A model generated the notes under the pieces. The model saw only the letters and a list, made by a program, of their open reading frames with translations, was not told where the DNA came from and did not search any database. Position numbers and translations under genes: made by a program. From positions 89,862 through 153,861 of the forward strand of contig NZ_JAKHSK010000009.1 of assembly GCF_023499215.1 (NCBI RefSeq): DNA of 64,000 bases, read 5' to 3'. The DNA comes from Zunongwangia pacifica (GTDB lineage Bacteria; Bacteroidota; Bacteroidia; Flavobacteriales; Flavobacteriaceae). This document shows positions 10,355 through 17,823 of the stretch, in pieces. Position 1 is the first letter of the stretch; every line of letters begins with the position of its first letter.

Positions 10355-10684
10355 TTAATGAGCTGATACGGCTTTCAGCCCGACAATCGAGCCTATTAAA
10401 GTGATAAGAAAAAGTATTCGCAGAAATGTTGCAGGCTCTTTAAATACAAGAATACCGACTAAAACTGTTCCGACTGCTCCGATACCTGTCCATACGGCAT
10501 AAGCCGTTCCGATGGGCAAAGTTTGGGTTGCTTTAATCAAAAGTCCCATACTCATAGTAAGGGTAACGAGAAAACCTGCATACCACAAATACATTTCATT
10601 TCCTGTTGTTTCTTTTGCTTTTCCCAAACAGAATGCAAAAGCCACTTCAAACAACCCTGCTACAACTAAAATTATCCAATTCAT
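10355..10684 (-). CDS. SMR-family small cation exporter (SugE/Gdx-like)
   Basis: This 109-residue protein has four predicted membrane helices, the usual SMR size. The essential Glu is present in helix 1 (VVAGLFEVAFAF, residue 13), and helix 3 carries PIGTAYAVWTGIGAVGT, the signature shared with SugE/Gdx guanidinium exporters. SMR proteins work as antiparallel dimers and exchange cations for protons. The likely substrate is guanidinium or a quaternary ammonium ion; a polyamine derivative is possible because of the two neighbouring acetylases. No guanidine riboswitch is visible in the 75-base gap upstream, so control more likely comes from the Crp-like regulator encoded just before it. Confidence 0.82.
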   Translation of the reverse strand: MNWIILVVAGLFEVAFAFCLGKAKETTGNEMYLWYAGFLVTLTMSMGLLIKATQTLPIGTAYAVWTGIGAVGTVLVGILVFKEPATFLRILFLITLIGSIVGLKAVSAH

Positions 10685-10686
10685 TT

Positions 10687-10709
10687 CCTTTGTTCTTTAT
10701 CTGCAAAGG
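10687..10709 (-). promoter_or_regulatory. Inverted repeat just upstream of the SMR exporter gene
   Basis: CCTTTG and CAAAGG are separated by 11 bases, ending 2 bases before the exporter ATG. It could be an operator for the adjacent Crp-type regulator or a small hairpin affecting ribosome access. The palindrome is short, so confidence is low. Confidence 0.25.
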
Positions 10710-10759
10710 TCGGAAACGGAATTGAGGTGAAATTTTACAAATGATAAAAAATGAGCCGT

Positions 10760-11323
10760 TCACTTTATTTCTGCCCTAATTCTGCTCAAACTGACTTGTG
10801 TTATACCTAAATAAGAAGCAATGTGTCCTAATTGCACTCGCTGGACTATATCGGGACTGTTTTTCAAAAGTTCCTTATATCGTTCGGTAGCTGTTCGGAC
10901 TTGTCGAGAAATAAGCCTTTCTTCTGTTTTTATAAGTTCTTTTTCGGCAAATCTTCGCCCCCAATTTGCAATATGTATATCATTCTCAAAAAGTCTTTGT
11001 AAGACTGTTGTTTTCAGTTTATATAATTCGCAATCTTCCAACAACTCTACATTTTCATATCCTTTCTGATTGGCTATATAGCTTTTCATTGAAATAATAG
11101 TATCGCCCTCTTTGCCAAACCAAAAAGTGATTTCATCATTATCTTTATATGAATATGCTCTTGCTACACCTTTCTTTATAAAGTAGATGTTCTTTTCAAT
11201 TTTATCAGCTCTCAAAAGAATATGCCCTTTTTTATATTTAACCTCTGTAATTGATTTCTTGAGCAATTCTTTTGAAGTATCTGGAAGCGGATATATATTC
11301 TCAAGTAAAAGGTCTATGTTCAT
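10760..11323 (-). CDS. Crp/Fnr-family transcriptional regulator
   Basis: The product has an N-terminal cyclic-nucleotide-binding fold (KKGHILLRADKIEKNIYFIK, then GVARAYSYKDNDEITFWFG) and a C-terminal winged helix. The recognition segment LGHIASYLGITQVSLSRIRA is at about 163-182. I use the ATG at 11323 (187 residues); an upstream TTG would add nine residues. The RxSx6R phosphate cassette typical of cAMP binding is not evident, so the ligand is unknown. It heads the minus-strand cargo operon of exporter and two acetyltransferases and probably regulates it. Such single-gene regulators commonly accompany small detoxification cassettes in Bacteroidetes. Confidence 0.78.
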   Translation of the reverse strand: MNIDLLLENIYPLPDTSKELLKKSITEVKYKKGHILLRADKIEKNIYFIKKGVARAYSYKDNDEITFWFGKEGDTIISMKSYIANQKGYENVELLEDCELYKLKTTVLQRLFENDIHIANWGRRFAEKELIKTEERLISRQVRTATERYKELLKNSPDIVQRVQLGHIASYLGITQVSLSRIRAEIK

Positions 11324-11449
11324 TAATCCAATGCTGATTTGTTGTAACAAAATTACAAAATAAAAAAATGAGCTTCGTTATATGTGGTGTGAAGACTGAA
11401 GCTGTACAACCTTAAAAATGAAACATATATTTCAATCAATAGATATTTT

Positions 11450-12733
11450 TTACAACCTACTACCTTTCTTCTTTTTCTTCTTCATTTTATTGGCAAAATC
11501 CTGTTCCTCGTAATCTTCGCCCTGGGCTTCGGGCAATAAGCCTCCCAGTGCTTCAATCAAACCATCTTCGTGTTTACCAGTAGTTAAGAAGTCGAACAAA
11601 TGGTGTGGTTCTTCCGCAGGAAGATCCGCATCATTTGATGTAGATATTTTCGGTTGTAATTCAACTGGCTCTTTAATCTCCGGTTTGATATTATTGTTCC
11701 AATAATCATTAAAGGCATTGGCAGAAAGTTCCTTGCTCAAACGTGAACCGTTCCAAACCGCTTTAGAATTGTGGTCTATAAATGTCATTCCGTAAATACG
11801 CCCTGTATCATTCCTCCGCACCACTACGTTAATTCCCTGCTCGGCTAATTGCTTCTTAAAGCCCATTTCATCAGTTGTTGATTTCAAGGCAATGGTAACG
11901 GCTGATTGTAAGGTCTGCTTGGTTGGACTATCTTTTAAATCCGTTTTGCATTTCGCAAAATACAGTTCCAAAGCCGGAAGCCCTGCATCTTTACCAAACA
12001 AAGAAGCCTTGAACGGATGCCCGGCTCTTTCGCCTTTCTCGTTTAAAGGAATGTATAATAAACCCTGCCGTAGCTGCCCCTGCAATTCGCCCTCTACTTT
12101 TTCGGTGGTAATATTGAACAGGGAAAGCAAGGCATTGTATTCGCCCAAAGTCTGAAACTTATAGTAATTTGGTAAGTGGCGAACTACTGAAGCGATTTGA
12201 CTTTTCACATCTCCAGCTTTGTAGTTTACCGGGCGGAAAACCTTGTCGTTCTGCCGATGCTCCTTATCAGTTGCGGGTATCAATCCGTGTTTTCTTTCCA
12301 ACTCACGGCACACATTCATAGACCGCATTTTCTCGAACTTGTCCGAAATCTTTTTACCCTCTTCGTCCACGCAAACCGATACAATGTGTATATGGCTGCG
12401 GTCAATATCCGTGTGTTTGAACACCACAAAAGGCTGTTCTCCGTAACCCATTTCCCGCATATACTGTTCTGCCATCTCCCTAAACTTATCATCGCTTACT
12501 TTATCATTCGGGTCAGGATTGAGCGAAATATGCAACGTATGTTTTTCGGTATTGCGGTTGGCTATCAGGTAAGGCGCAAAAGACTGGGCTAATTGTGCAA
12601 CGGAATAATGCCCGTTAGCGGTTTCAATCATCTTATTGGCAAACAAAATCTGTCCGTTTTCATTCTCCACTTTGAGCTGATTGTACGCCAATGCTCCGTA
12701 TAAATTTCCGCTTCTACCGATTTTCGCTATCAT
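11450..12733 (-). CDS. mobB: Relaxase MobB (HUH-type mobilization nuclease)
   Basis: This 427-residue protein starts with the relaxase opening MIAKIGRSGNLYGALAYNQ; Tyr12 and Tyr17 are candidate nucleophiles. It carries the three-histidine metal site at His107, His114 and His116 (FKHTDIDRSHIHIV). Relaxases nick oriT, stay bound to the 5' end and are passed through the mating pore. The C-terminal third is variable and ends in a lysine-rich tail. It follows mobA by 2 bases and would normally be followed by mobC, but cargo intervenes. The name follows CTnDOT usage, where MobB is the relaxase. Confidence 0.88.
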   Translation of the reverse strand: MIAKIGRSGNLYGALAYNQLKVENENGQILFANKMIETANGHYSVAQLAQSFAPYLIANRNTEKHTLHISLNPDPNDKVSDDKFREMAEQYMREMGYGEQPFVVFKHTDIDRSHIHIVSVCVDEEGKKISDKFEKMRSMNVCRELERKHGLIPATDKEHRQNDKVFRPVNYKAGDVKSQIASVVRHLPNYYKFQTLGEYNALLSLFNITTEKVEGELQGQLRQGLLYIPLNEKGERAGHPFKASLFGKDAGLPALELYFAKCKTDLKDSPTKQTLQSAVTIALKSTTDEMGFKKQLAEQGINVVVRRNDTGRIYGMTFIDHNSKAVWNGSRLSKELSANAFNDYWNNNIKPEIKEPVELQPKISTSNDADLPAEEPHHLFDFLTTGKHEDGLIEALGGLLPEAQGEDYEEQDFANKMKKKKKKGSRL

Positions 12734-12735
12734 TT

Positions 12736-13173
12736 CTAAGGCTGTTTTTTCAGGTACTTTGCTTCAAATTCCTCGGTTAGCTGAATAATTTTTTGGCATA
12801 GCATCGCCATTTCAGCCGTCTGTTTTTCCAATTTGTAGAGGAACGCTGCCGCTTTTTTCTCGGAAAAATGCTTGTACAACAGCTTTACAATCTGGTTATA
12901 ATTTACACCTATGGAACGGAACTGGCTGTGAAAAGAGGTTAGCCGCATATAAAAATCAACCGTTCCTTTGTCAATCTGAATGGTCTTTATGGTCTTGTCA
13001 AAGATGCAGGACGTTATGAAATGCGCCTTTACCTGCATACCTGATTTATCAAACAGGGTAAGAAAACGGGCGTGTTCCTGCTCGTTAAAGGAAATCGTAT
13101 AGCGGATGGTCGCCGGGTCTTCTTTTGGGCGGCGTCCGGTCTTTTTCAATTGCTTTTTGTTGTTATCGTTCAT
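12736..13173 (-). CDS. mobA: Relaxosome accessory protein MobA
   Basis: This basic 145-residue protein has an N-terminal ribbon-helix-helix-like segment (TGRRPKEDPATIRYTISFNE) and a helical body, as in MobA/MobC-type relaxosome accessory proteins that bind oriT and help the relaxase. I start at the ATG at 13173; a GTG one codon upstream is also open. It is the first gene of the mobA-mobB pair and lies beside a large inverted repeat at 13226-13295, the probable oriT. Auto-regulation from that site would be typical but is not shown. Confidence 0.8.
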   Translation of the reverse strand: MNDNNKKQLKKTGRRPKEDPATIRYTISFNEQEHARFLTLFDKSGMQVKAHFITSCIFDKTIKTIQIDKGTVDFYMRLTSFHSQFRSIGVNYNQIVKLLYKHFSEKKAAAFLYKLEKQTAEMAMLCQKIIQLTEEFEAKYLKKQP

Positions 13174-13225
13174 CACTAATCCATTTTAAAATCCATACAA
13201 AACCCTGACTTCGGAAGGTGTTTTC

Positions 13226-13295
13226 TGCCCCCTGCAAAGGGCAAGTTGTTTTGAGCATCGGAAATCATTCCGAGATGCTCAAAACACAACTTGCC
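13226..13295. other. Probable origin of transfer (oriT): nested inverted repeats
   Basis: A long imperfect palindrome pairs GGCAAGTTG-TTTTGAGCATC-GGA (13240-13262) with TCC-GA-GATGCTCAAAA-CA-CAACTTGCC (13269-13295). A second hairpin TGCCC / GGGCA (13226-13243) overlaps its left edge. It lies about 50 bases upstream of mobA, the usual place of oriT in Bacteroidetes elements. The nick site cannot be told from sequence alone. Confidence 0.55.
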
Positions 13296-13314
13296 GTGTT
13301 CCGTTGAACACAAA

Positions 13315-13336
13315 AATCCGCCCTTCGGGACGGATT
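13315..13336 (-). terminator. Minus-strand terminator-like hairpin beside oriT
   Basis: AATCCG-CCC / GGG-A-CGGATT folds into a stem which on the minus strand is followed by five T residues. It could stop leftward transcription entering oriT from the 13.4-13.6 kb region. Confidence 0.45.
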
Positions 13337-13472
13337 AAATGTAACAGGGAAAACGGCTCGATGCCGTTCCCGTTACCCTCCATTTTGTCAAAAGACTTTT
13401 GCATAAATCCGTTAATAATAATCATTGTACAAAGTAAAGCCCTACCTGTAAGAGTATTGCAATGCGATACCC

Positions 13473-13543
13473 GGACAAAGACTGCCTTTGAGTGCCAAAC
13501 ACTGCCACACCTCAATCAGCGGATAAATCAATCGCTTTATTTG
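13473..13543 (+). promoter_or_regulatory. P3: 10-bp phased GCC array plus -7 element for the traA operon
   Basis: GCC half-sites have their G at 13484, 13494 and 13504, with a degenerate GAC in phase at 13474. TTTATTTG (TAnnTTTG with one change) starts 32 bp after the last G, at 13536. Predicted transcription from about 13548 gives a leader of roughly 325 nt before traA. The core TGCCTTTgAG, TGCCAAACAC, TGCCACACC resembles P1, P2 and P5. Confidence 0.5.
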
Positions 13544-13572
13544 CCGTATAATTTTAGTGCAGGTAGTAAAAA

Positions 13573-13641
13573 ATGTATTTCGACAAAGAAGAAAATCAGG
13601 TTTGCAAACAGGCAGTTTGGAATAAAAGCATAAGGTTTTAA
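13573..13641 (+). CDS. Possible 22-residue leader peptide in the traA leader
   Basis: An ATG about 25 bases after the predicted P3 start site opens a 22-codon frame (MYFDKEENQVCKQAV, then WNKSIRF) ending in TAA within the octamer repeats. The start-to-ATG distance matches that seen for P1, P2 and P5. It is too short to be judged by coding statistics and could be chance. If translated, it could couple ribosome movement to structure in the long leader. Confidence 0.2.
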   Translation: MYFDKEENQVCKQAVWNKSIRF

Positions 13642-13687
13642 AAGCATAAAACAATAAAAGTGTAAAAGCATAAAAGCGGTAAAGCAA
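13624..13687 (+). repeat. 8-bp tandem repeat array (AAAAGCAT-like) upstream of traA
   Basis: Eight contiguous octamers occupy 13624-13687. AAAAGCAT is perfect at 13624, 13640 and 13664. Close variants are at 13648 (AAAACAAT), 13656 (AAAAGTGT), 13672 (AAAAGCGG) and 13680 (TAAAGCAA); the unit at 13632 (AAGGTTTT) is divergent. The array lies 185 bases before a ParA-type gene, so a partition or ATPase-partner binding site is one reading. A leader element is another. Confidence 0.45.
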
Positions 13688-13872
13688 TTTACCTATTGTA
13701 AGGTTTGCCACTTGCTAAAGAATGTGCCTGACAAGGCAAAAATGAAAGCAAATACCTGTGCAGGAAAGTACGCAAAAGGGAATGCAGGAATATAGGAATG
13801 AGGTAATAATCAGATAAACCAATATTCAATCCTGCAAAACAAATAAAGTGTGTAACAATAAATTTTTAAATA

Positions 13873-14640
13873 ATGGAAACAACAAAGAAAACTTTAAAAA
13901 TCAGCTTCTCCACCCAAAAAGGCGGTGTGGGAAAATCTACAATGACCACCTTGCTGGCAAGTGTGCTTCACTACCGTTTAGGTTTTAATGTGCTGGTGAT
14001 GGACTGCGACTTTCCGCAACACAGCCTGACCAATATGCGTGAACGGGATAAGAGAACCATAATGCAGAACGACTACCATAAAAAGGCGGCAATGAAGCAG
14101 TTTCAAGCCATCAACAAAAAAGCGTACCCGATTATCAAATGCAAGGCTGAAACAGCTCTGGAGAAAGCATCGGAATACAGAAGCCAGTCGGCGGTTGTGC
14201 CGGATGTTATTTTCTTCGACCTGCCGGGAACAGCCAATACCAAAGGTGTACTGACAACCTTAAAAAAAATGGACTTCATCTTTTCGCCCATTACTGCCGA
14301 CCGTTTGGTAGTGGAAAGTACATTGGGCTTTACCAAAGCCTTTCTCGGACTTCCCCAAACGGACGAGGGCAATCCCGAACAAGAGATGTGGCTGTTCTGG
14401 AACCAAGTGGATGGCAGGGAAAAAACAGGTTTGTATGATGCGTATCAAAGTGTCATCAAAGAACTCAACCTGCCCATAATGGAAACAAGGATAATGGACA
14501 GCAAGCGTTTCCGAAAGGAAACAGACGACACAGGCAGTTATGTATTCAGGTCAAGTTTGCTGCCTGCCGAACCACAGTTAATGAAAGCAACTAAAATGGA
14601 TTTGTTTGTCGAGGAATTTTTAAAAATCACTCATCTATAA
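13873..14640 (+). CDS. traA: ParA-family ATPase TraA
   Basis: This 255-residue protein has the deviant Walker A STQKGGVGKSTMTT at about 12-25 and a ParA-type DCDFPQHS at about 44-51. The Walker B-like FFDLPGTANTKG is at about 116. ParA/MinD-type ATPases use dynamic dimers to position DNA or protein complexes. In Bacteroides conjugative elements the first tra gene codes for such a protein. It could position the element or the transfer machinery. It begins the traA-B-B'-D operon, expressed from P3 after a long leader with octamer repeats. No ParB partner is encoded nearby. Confidence 0.85.
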   Translation: METTKKTLKISFSTQKGGVGKSTMTTLLASVLHYRLGFNVLVMDCDFPQHSLTNMRERDKRTIMQNDYHKKAAMKQFQAINKKAYPIIKCKAETALEKASEYRSQSAVVPDVIFFDLPGTANTKGVLTTLKKMDFIFSPITADRLVVESTLGFTKAFLGLPQTDEGNPEQEMWLFWNQVDGREKTGLYDAYQSVIKELNLPIMETRIMDSKRFRKETDDTGSYVFRSSLLPAEPQLMKATKMDLFVEEFLKITHL

Positions 14641-14652
14641 AAATAGTAAAGT

Positions 14653-15057
14653 ATGGCTTCAGATAACAAAAACAACGATTTTGAAAAGCCCAATGTTGAT
14701 GAGGAATACCTTATGAACGTCATAAGCGGCGATGAGCCTGTTGCTCCACCGACCATTAACAAAAAGCAGGATGTACCAAAGGAAAACAAGCCCAGGGAAA
14801 AAGCCCGTAACAGTTCATCAAAGAAAGCGGACTACGAGGAAACGTTTTTGGTCAATCGTTTTCCATCGGGGCGTAATGGCAAGGTCGTTTACATACGCCC
14901 TGAATACCACGAAAGATTGCTCCGCATCGTTCAACTGACAAGGGAAGAAAGAACAACGCTCTACTCTTACATTGACAATATTCTTGAACATCATTTCAGG
15001 GAGTACGGGGACGATATTACCGATTATTTCAATGAACATTTTAAACCCATTCTATAA
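14653..15057 (+). CDS. traB: DUF3408 conjugal transfer protein (TraB-like)
   Basis: This 134-residue protein has a charged, disordered first half and a conserved C-terminal module: GKVVYIRPEYHERLLRIVQL, then TLYSYIDNILEHHFREYGDD. This is the DUF3408 pattern, probably a ribbon-helix-helix-like DNA- or partner-binding domain. It lies 12 bases after traA. Its stop overlaps the next ATG by one base (TAATG), and the next gene codes for a shorter version of the same module, so a duplication is evident. A role next to the TraA ATPase is likely, but its function is unknown. Confidence 0.75.
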   Translation: MASDNKNNDFEKPNVDEEYLMNVISGDEPVAPPTINKKQDVPKENKPREKARNSSSKKADYEETFLVNRFPSGRNGKVVYIRPEYHERLLRIVQLTREERTTLYSYIDNILEHHFREYGDDITDYFNEHFKPIL

Positions 15058-15362
15058 TGAAGAAAGATAAAAAGAACAGGAATACTGTTGCAGCCGGCAG
15101 CAACTCCGATACAGTTAGCAATACAGCTAAAACAACCTATGAAAACGCATTTATGCAAATGAATAAAATGCAGAAAAGAGGCAATAAAAGCATATACCTA
15201 AGTCCTGAACATCACGAGCGTTTAACCCGCATAGTCCAGATTATAGGCGATGATAAAATACCCTTGTTTGCCTATCTCAATAATATTCTTGAACATCATT
15301 TTAAAGTATTTGAAGATATGATTACAAAAGAGTTCAACGAAAAGTACAAAGGCTTGTTTTAA
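15057..15362 (+). CDS. DUF3408 protein, second tandem copy
   Basis: The 101-residue product repeats the module of its upstream neighbour: SIYLSPEHHERLTRIVQIIG, then YLNNILEHHFKVFED. The two proteins share the HERL.RIVQ and ILEHHF cores but differ in the N-terminal tail. Tandem, coupled paralogues suggest heterodimer formation or division of labour. Function unknown beyond membership of the tra operon. Confidence 0.72.
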   Translation: MKKDKKNRNTVAAGSNSDTVSNTAKTTYENAFMQMNKMQKRGNKSIYLSPEHHERLTRIVQIIGDDKIPLFAYLNNILEHHFKVFEDMITKEFNEKYKGLF

Positions 15363-15374
15363 AAAACCTACGTT

Positions 15375-16010
15375 ATGGAAATAGTAATTGTGATATGCCT
15401 GCTGATAGTCATTGTCCTGCTTTTACAGGATAAGATTGTCATTAAGAAAAGGACAAAACAAGAACCTCCGCAGAAGAAAGTCAATCCGAACCTGCCCGAT
15501 ATTATGGGGCAGCCAAAATCCGTAGAACGCCTTTCAATGCCAAACGCTGCCAATGAACGCCAAATTGAGGAACCGGAGATAAACCCCGCTAATTTAGACA
15601 TTGAATACGACGAAAATGAAAACGTCGGCATTCAAATCCGCAAGGAAGAGCTGGACGAAGTTTTCAGTAATATACCTGATTTGGAGGAAGAGGAAGAAGA
15701 TTGGAACAGGTACGGAATATCCGGTGGCGATGACGGTTTTGCCCAAGGGGTTACCTTTGAAGAACTAAGCTCCGTGGGGGTGTTGCTCCAAAAAGAAGAA
15801 TTGGAACCAGCCCAAAAGGAAACAGCGATAGCCATAGTTCAAAAAATACAGGGAACCGAATTATTCAGCCTATTGGAGAATTCTATGGAAGATGCTTCCC
15901 GAAGAATAGCCGAGCTTTTGGATAGCACCCTTTCATCTGAAACGGAAGACAGTTCTTCCACTTTGCGGAAAAGTGATTTGAGTGATTTTGACATTGGGGA
16001 GTTTGTTTAG
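15375..16010 (+). CDS. traD: Conjugal transfer protein TraD (Bacteroidetes type)
   Basis: The 211-residue product starts with a hydrophobic anchor (VIVICLLIVIVLLLQDK, residues 3-19). It continues with a Pro-rich, very acidic soluble region and a C-terminal QGVTFEELSSVGVLLQKEEL...ALL-type helical segment. The size and position fit the gene annotated traD in Bacteroides elements; it is unrelated to the F-plasmid coupling protein of the same name. It probably sits at the inner membrane facing the cytoplasm. Its stop codon lies inside a terminator hairpin, so the traA-D operon ends here, before the defence genes. Confidence 0.65.
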   Translation: MEIVIVICLLIVIVLLLQDKIVIKKRTKQEPPQKKVNPNLPDIMGQPKSVERLSMPNAANERQIEEPEINPANLDIEYDENENVGIQIRKEELDEVFSNIPDLEEEEEDWNRYGISGGDDGFAQGVTFEELSSVGVLLQKEELEPAQKETAIAIVQKIQGTELFSLLENSMEDASRRIAELLDSTLSSETEDSSSTLRKSDLSDFDIGEFV

Positions 16011-16024
16011 GCAAGCTCCCTTTT
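15997..16024 (+). terminator. Terminator overlapping the traD stop
   Basis: GGGAGTTTG pairs with CAAGCTCCC (one wobble), the TAG of traD sits in the loop, and TTTT follows. It separates the traA-D operon from the convergent defence genes. Confidence 0.6.
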
Positions 16025-16066
16025 GTATGTTAGACACAAATTAAAAATTGTTCAAACGCTATAAAA

Positions 16067-17821
16067 CTAAGTGCCCGCTATTTTTACAAATTTTGGAGTA
16101 TCGAACTTCGGTGTAATTGTTGGCATATCTACTTTGACTGATATTGGCATTGGAAAATCAACTCCCATAATAATTGCTTCTCCTGACCCTAAAGATGGTA
16201 AAAAAGAAAGAGTTTCTTTATTGGCAGTCGAGCAAGCACTCGCGATTGCTTCCTTATCTTGATAATTTATCAGCCTATGAGTAATGAATGTTCCCATTTG
16301 ACTTAGCGTACCAACAGGAATATCTCTTGGCATTTGTGTTGATAAACATAGAAATAATCCATATTTACGACTTTCTTTAGCAATGTTATCAAAAGCATTT
16401 AATTCTGTGCTTTCAAAATATTCATCCTTAATTTTCTTGTTTAAAAACTGATGGGCTTCATCTACAAAGAGAATTAGAGGATTTTCTCTGAAAATATTAG
16501 TTCGAGCTTTATTCAATAAGTATCTTCCCAATGAATTTGCCAAGATTTCTCTTGCCTGAAAATTATAAGGTACATTTTCAAAACCAATTCTTAAAATATT
16601 TAATTCTGGATTATTCAAAAACTCGTCTATCTTGGTTATTAGGTTATTTGTGGTTGGAGCATTAAATCCAAACATACCGGAATAATCATTGTCCGATATT
16701 ACATTGTTAACACGCATTATTAAACTCGTTGCATTTCCATAATTTCTTTCATCTCTATTGTTTGCCCAACGGTCGTTGAATATTTGAAAACATTCATTCC
16801 CTATTTGCCTGTGGAGTAGATTTATACTGAAATTATTTATTGTGAAATCTTCTATAATAGATTTATAAGTAAAGTAGGCATTATTATATGCCGCAGTAAT
16901 ATTATTTTGTTTTACAACTAATCCATTATTTATAACTACTTGCTGACCCCTGAATGTAAAAGTATCGTTAGTTCCATCATTATTATGTCCATTATTAGGA
17001 ATATTCCCTAATAAGCAATGTGCAACTTTTAACGACTTAATAGCTTCCAATAAAACGGGTTGCTGTACTTGTCCTGATGGTCTGAACAGAACGAATAAAT
17101 CATTAATGGTTAAATTCTGATATGGAAAATAGCTTTCTGAAATCAGTGTTGAATGGTCAACTTTTGGATGAGCATCAAATGTAGAGTATTCTCCCGTTGG
17201 GTCTAAGATTATAGCTTTTGCTCCGGTTTCTATAACTCCCTCAATAAATTTGCTGATGGTATAACTTTTCCCTCCTCCTGTTGTACCAACAACCGCACAA
17301 TGACGACTAAATATCGCTTGCAAAGAAATATCTACGGGAACATTTTTATCGTATATCAAATTCCCCATTCTAAAAGTAGGAGAATGTTCGATATTTTCGG
17401 GTTTTATGCCAAAGGTTTTGAAATGTGTAGAAAGAAATTCCGACGAACAAATGAATACCTTAGAACCAATGAGTGGGAGGCTATTTATCCCTTTTTCTAT
17501 TCTACTCGGGTCAAACAAATCAAATGATAAAAGAATTTCTATTCTTCCTACTGGATGAAATGCTTTAGTTGAAAAAGTTCTTTCACTTAATTCCAACCGT
17601 TCTTTTTCAGGTAACGATATTTCCAACATTTTTCCCAGAAAACCTTTTTCCTCTCCCTCAACAACAATATAGTTTCCTACAAGTCCACCTCTCAACACTT
17701 CTGCGTGGTGAACAAATGTTTTCATCAAAACAGAAGACGGGAAATGCACTTTCACAAATGCAGGGGATACAAAATTTACATACCCAAGAAAATGACTGTG
17801 ATTAAAGGGGCTATTGCTCAT
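16067..17821 (-). CDS. herA: HerA-like ATPase of a Sir2-HerA antiphage system
   Basis: The 584-residue protein has the HerA layout: an N-terminal beta-barrel-like domain (about 1-130), then a DUF87-type ATPase core with Walker A GTTGGGKSYT at about 177 and ILDPTGEYS soon after. The Walker B is ILFVDEAHQ at about 450, followed by sensor-like FLCLSTQMPRDIP. HerA proteins form hexameric DNA translocases. Paired with a Sir2 protein they make the Nezha/Sir2-HerA defence complex, which depletes NAD and cleaves DNA on phage infection. The gene starts 2 bases after the sir2 stop, so expression is coupled. The low GC relative to neighbouring tra genes marks it as imported cargo. Confidence 0.85.
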   Translation of the reverse strand: MSNSPFNHSHFLGYVNFVSPAFVKVHFPSSVLMKTFVHHAEVLRGGLVGNYIVVEGEEKGFLGKMLEISLPEKERLELSERTFSTKAFHPVGRIEILLSFDLFDPSRIEKGINSLPLIGSKVFICSSEFLSTHFKTFGIKPENIEHSPTFRMGNLIYDKNVPVDISLQAIFSRHCAVVGTTGGGKSYTISKFIEGVIETGAKAIILDPTGEYSTFDAHPKVDHSTLISESYFPYQNLTINDLFVLFRPSGQVQQPVLLEAIKSLKVAHCLLGNIPNNGHNNDGTNDTFTFRGQQVVINNGLVVKQNNITAAYNNAYFTYKSIIEDFTINNFSINLLHRQIGNECFQIFNDRWANNRDERNYGNATSLIMRVNNVISDNDYSGMFGFNAPTTNNLITKIDEFLNNPELNILRIGFENVPYNFQAREILANSLGRYLLNKARTNIFRENPLILFVDEAHQFLNKKIKDEYFESTELNAFDNIAKESRKYGLFLCLSTQMPRDIPVGTLSQMGTFITHRLINYQDKEAIASACSTANKETLSFLPSLGSGEAIIMGVDFPMPISVKVDMPTITPKFDTPKFVKIAGT

Positions 17822-17823
17822 AT

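Noticed and set aside
10685..10759. A guanidine riboswitch before the SugE/Gdx-like gene
   Set aside because: The gap is only 75 bases and shows neither the paired ACGR-loop hairpins of the mini-ykkC type nor a larger ykkC fold.
13304..13633. A 109-codon open frame on the plus strand between oriT and traA
   Set aside because: It runs through the P3 promoter array and the terminator-like hairpin, has no family resemblance and no conserved start context; the region reads better as regulatory DNA.
13624..13687. Repeat array considered as a CRISPR
   Set aside because: The unit is only 8 bp and contiguous, with no spacers and no cas genes nearby. No CRISPR array is seen anywhere in the window.
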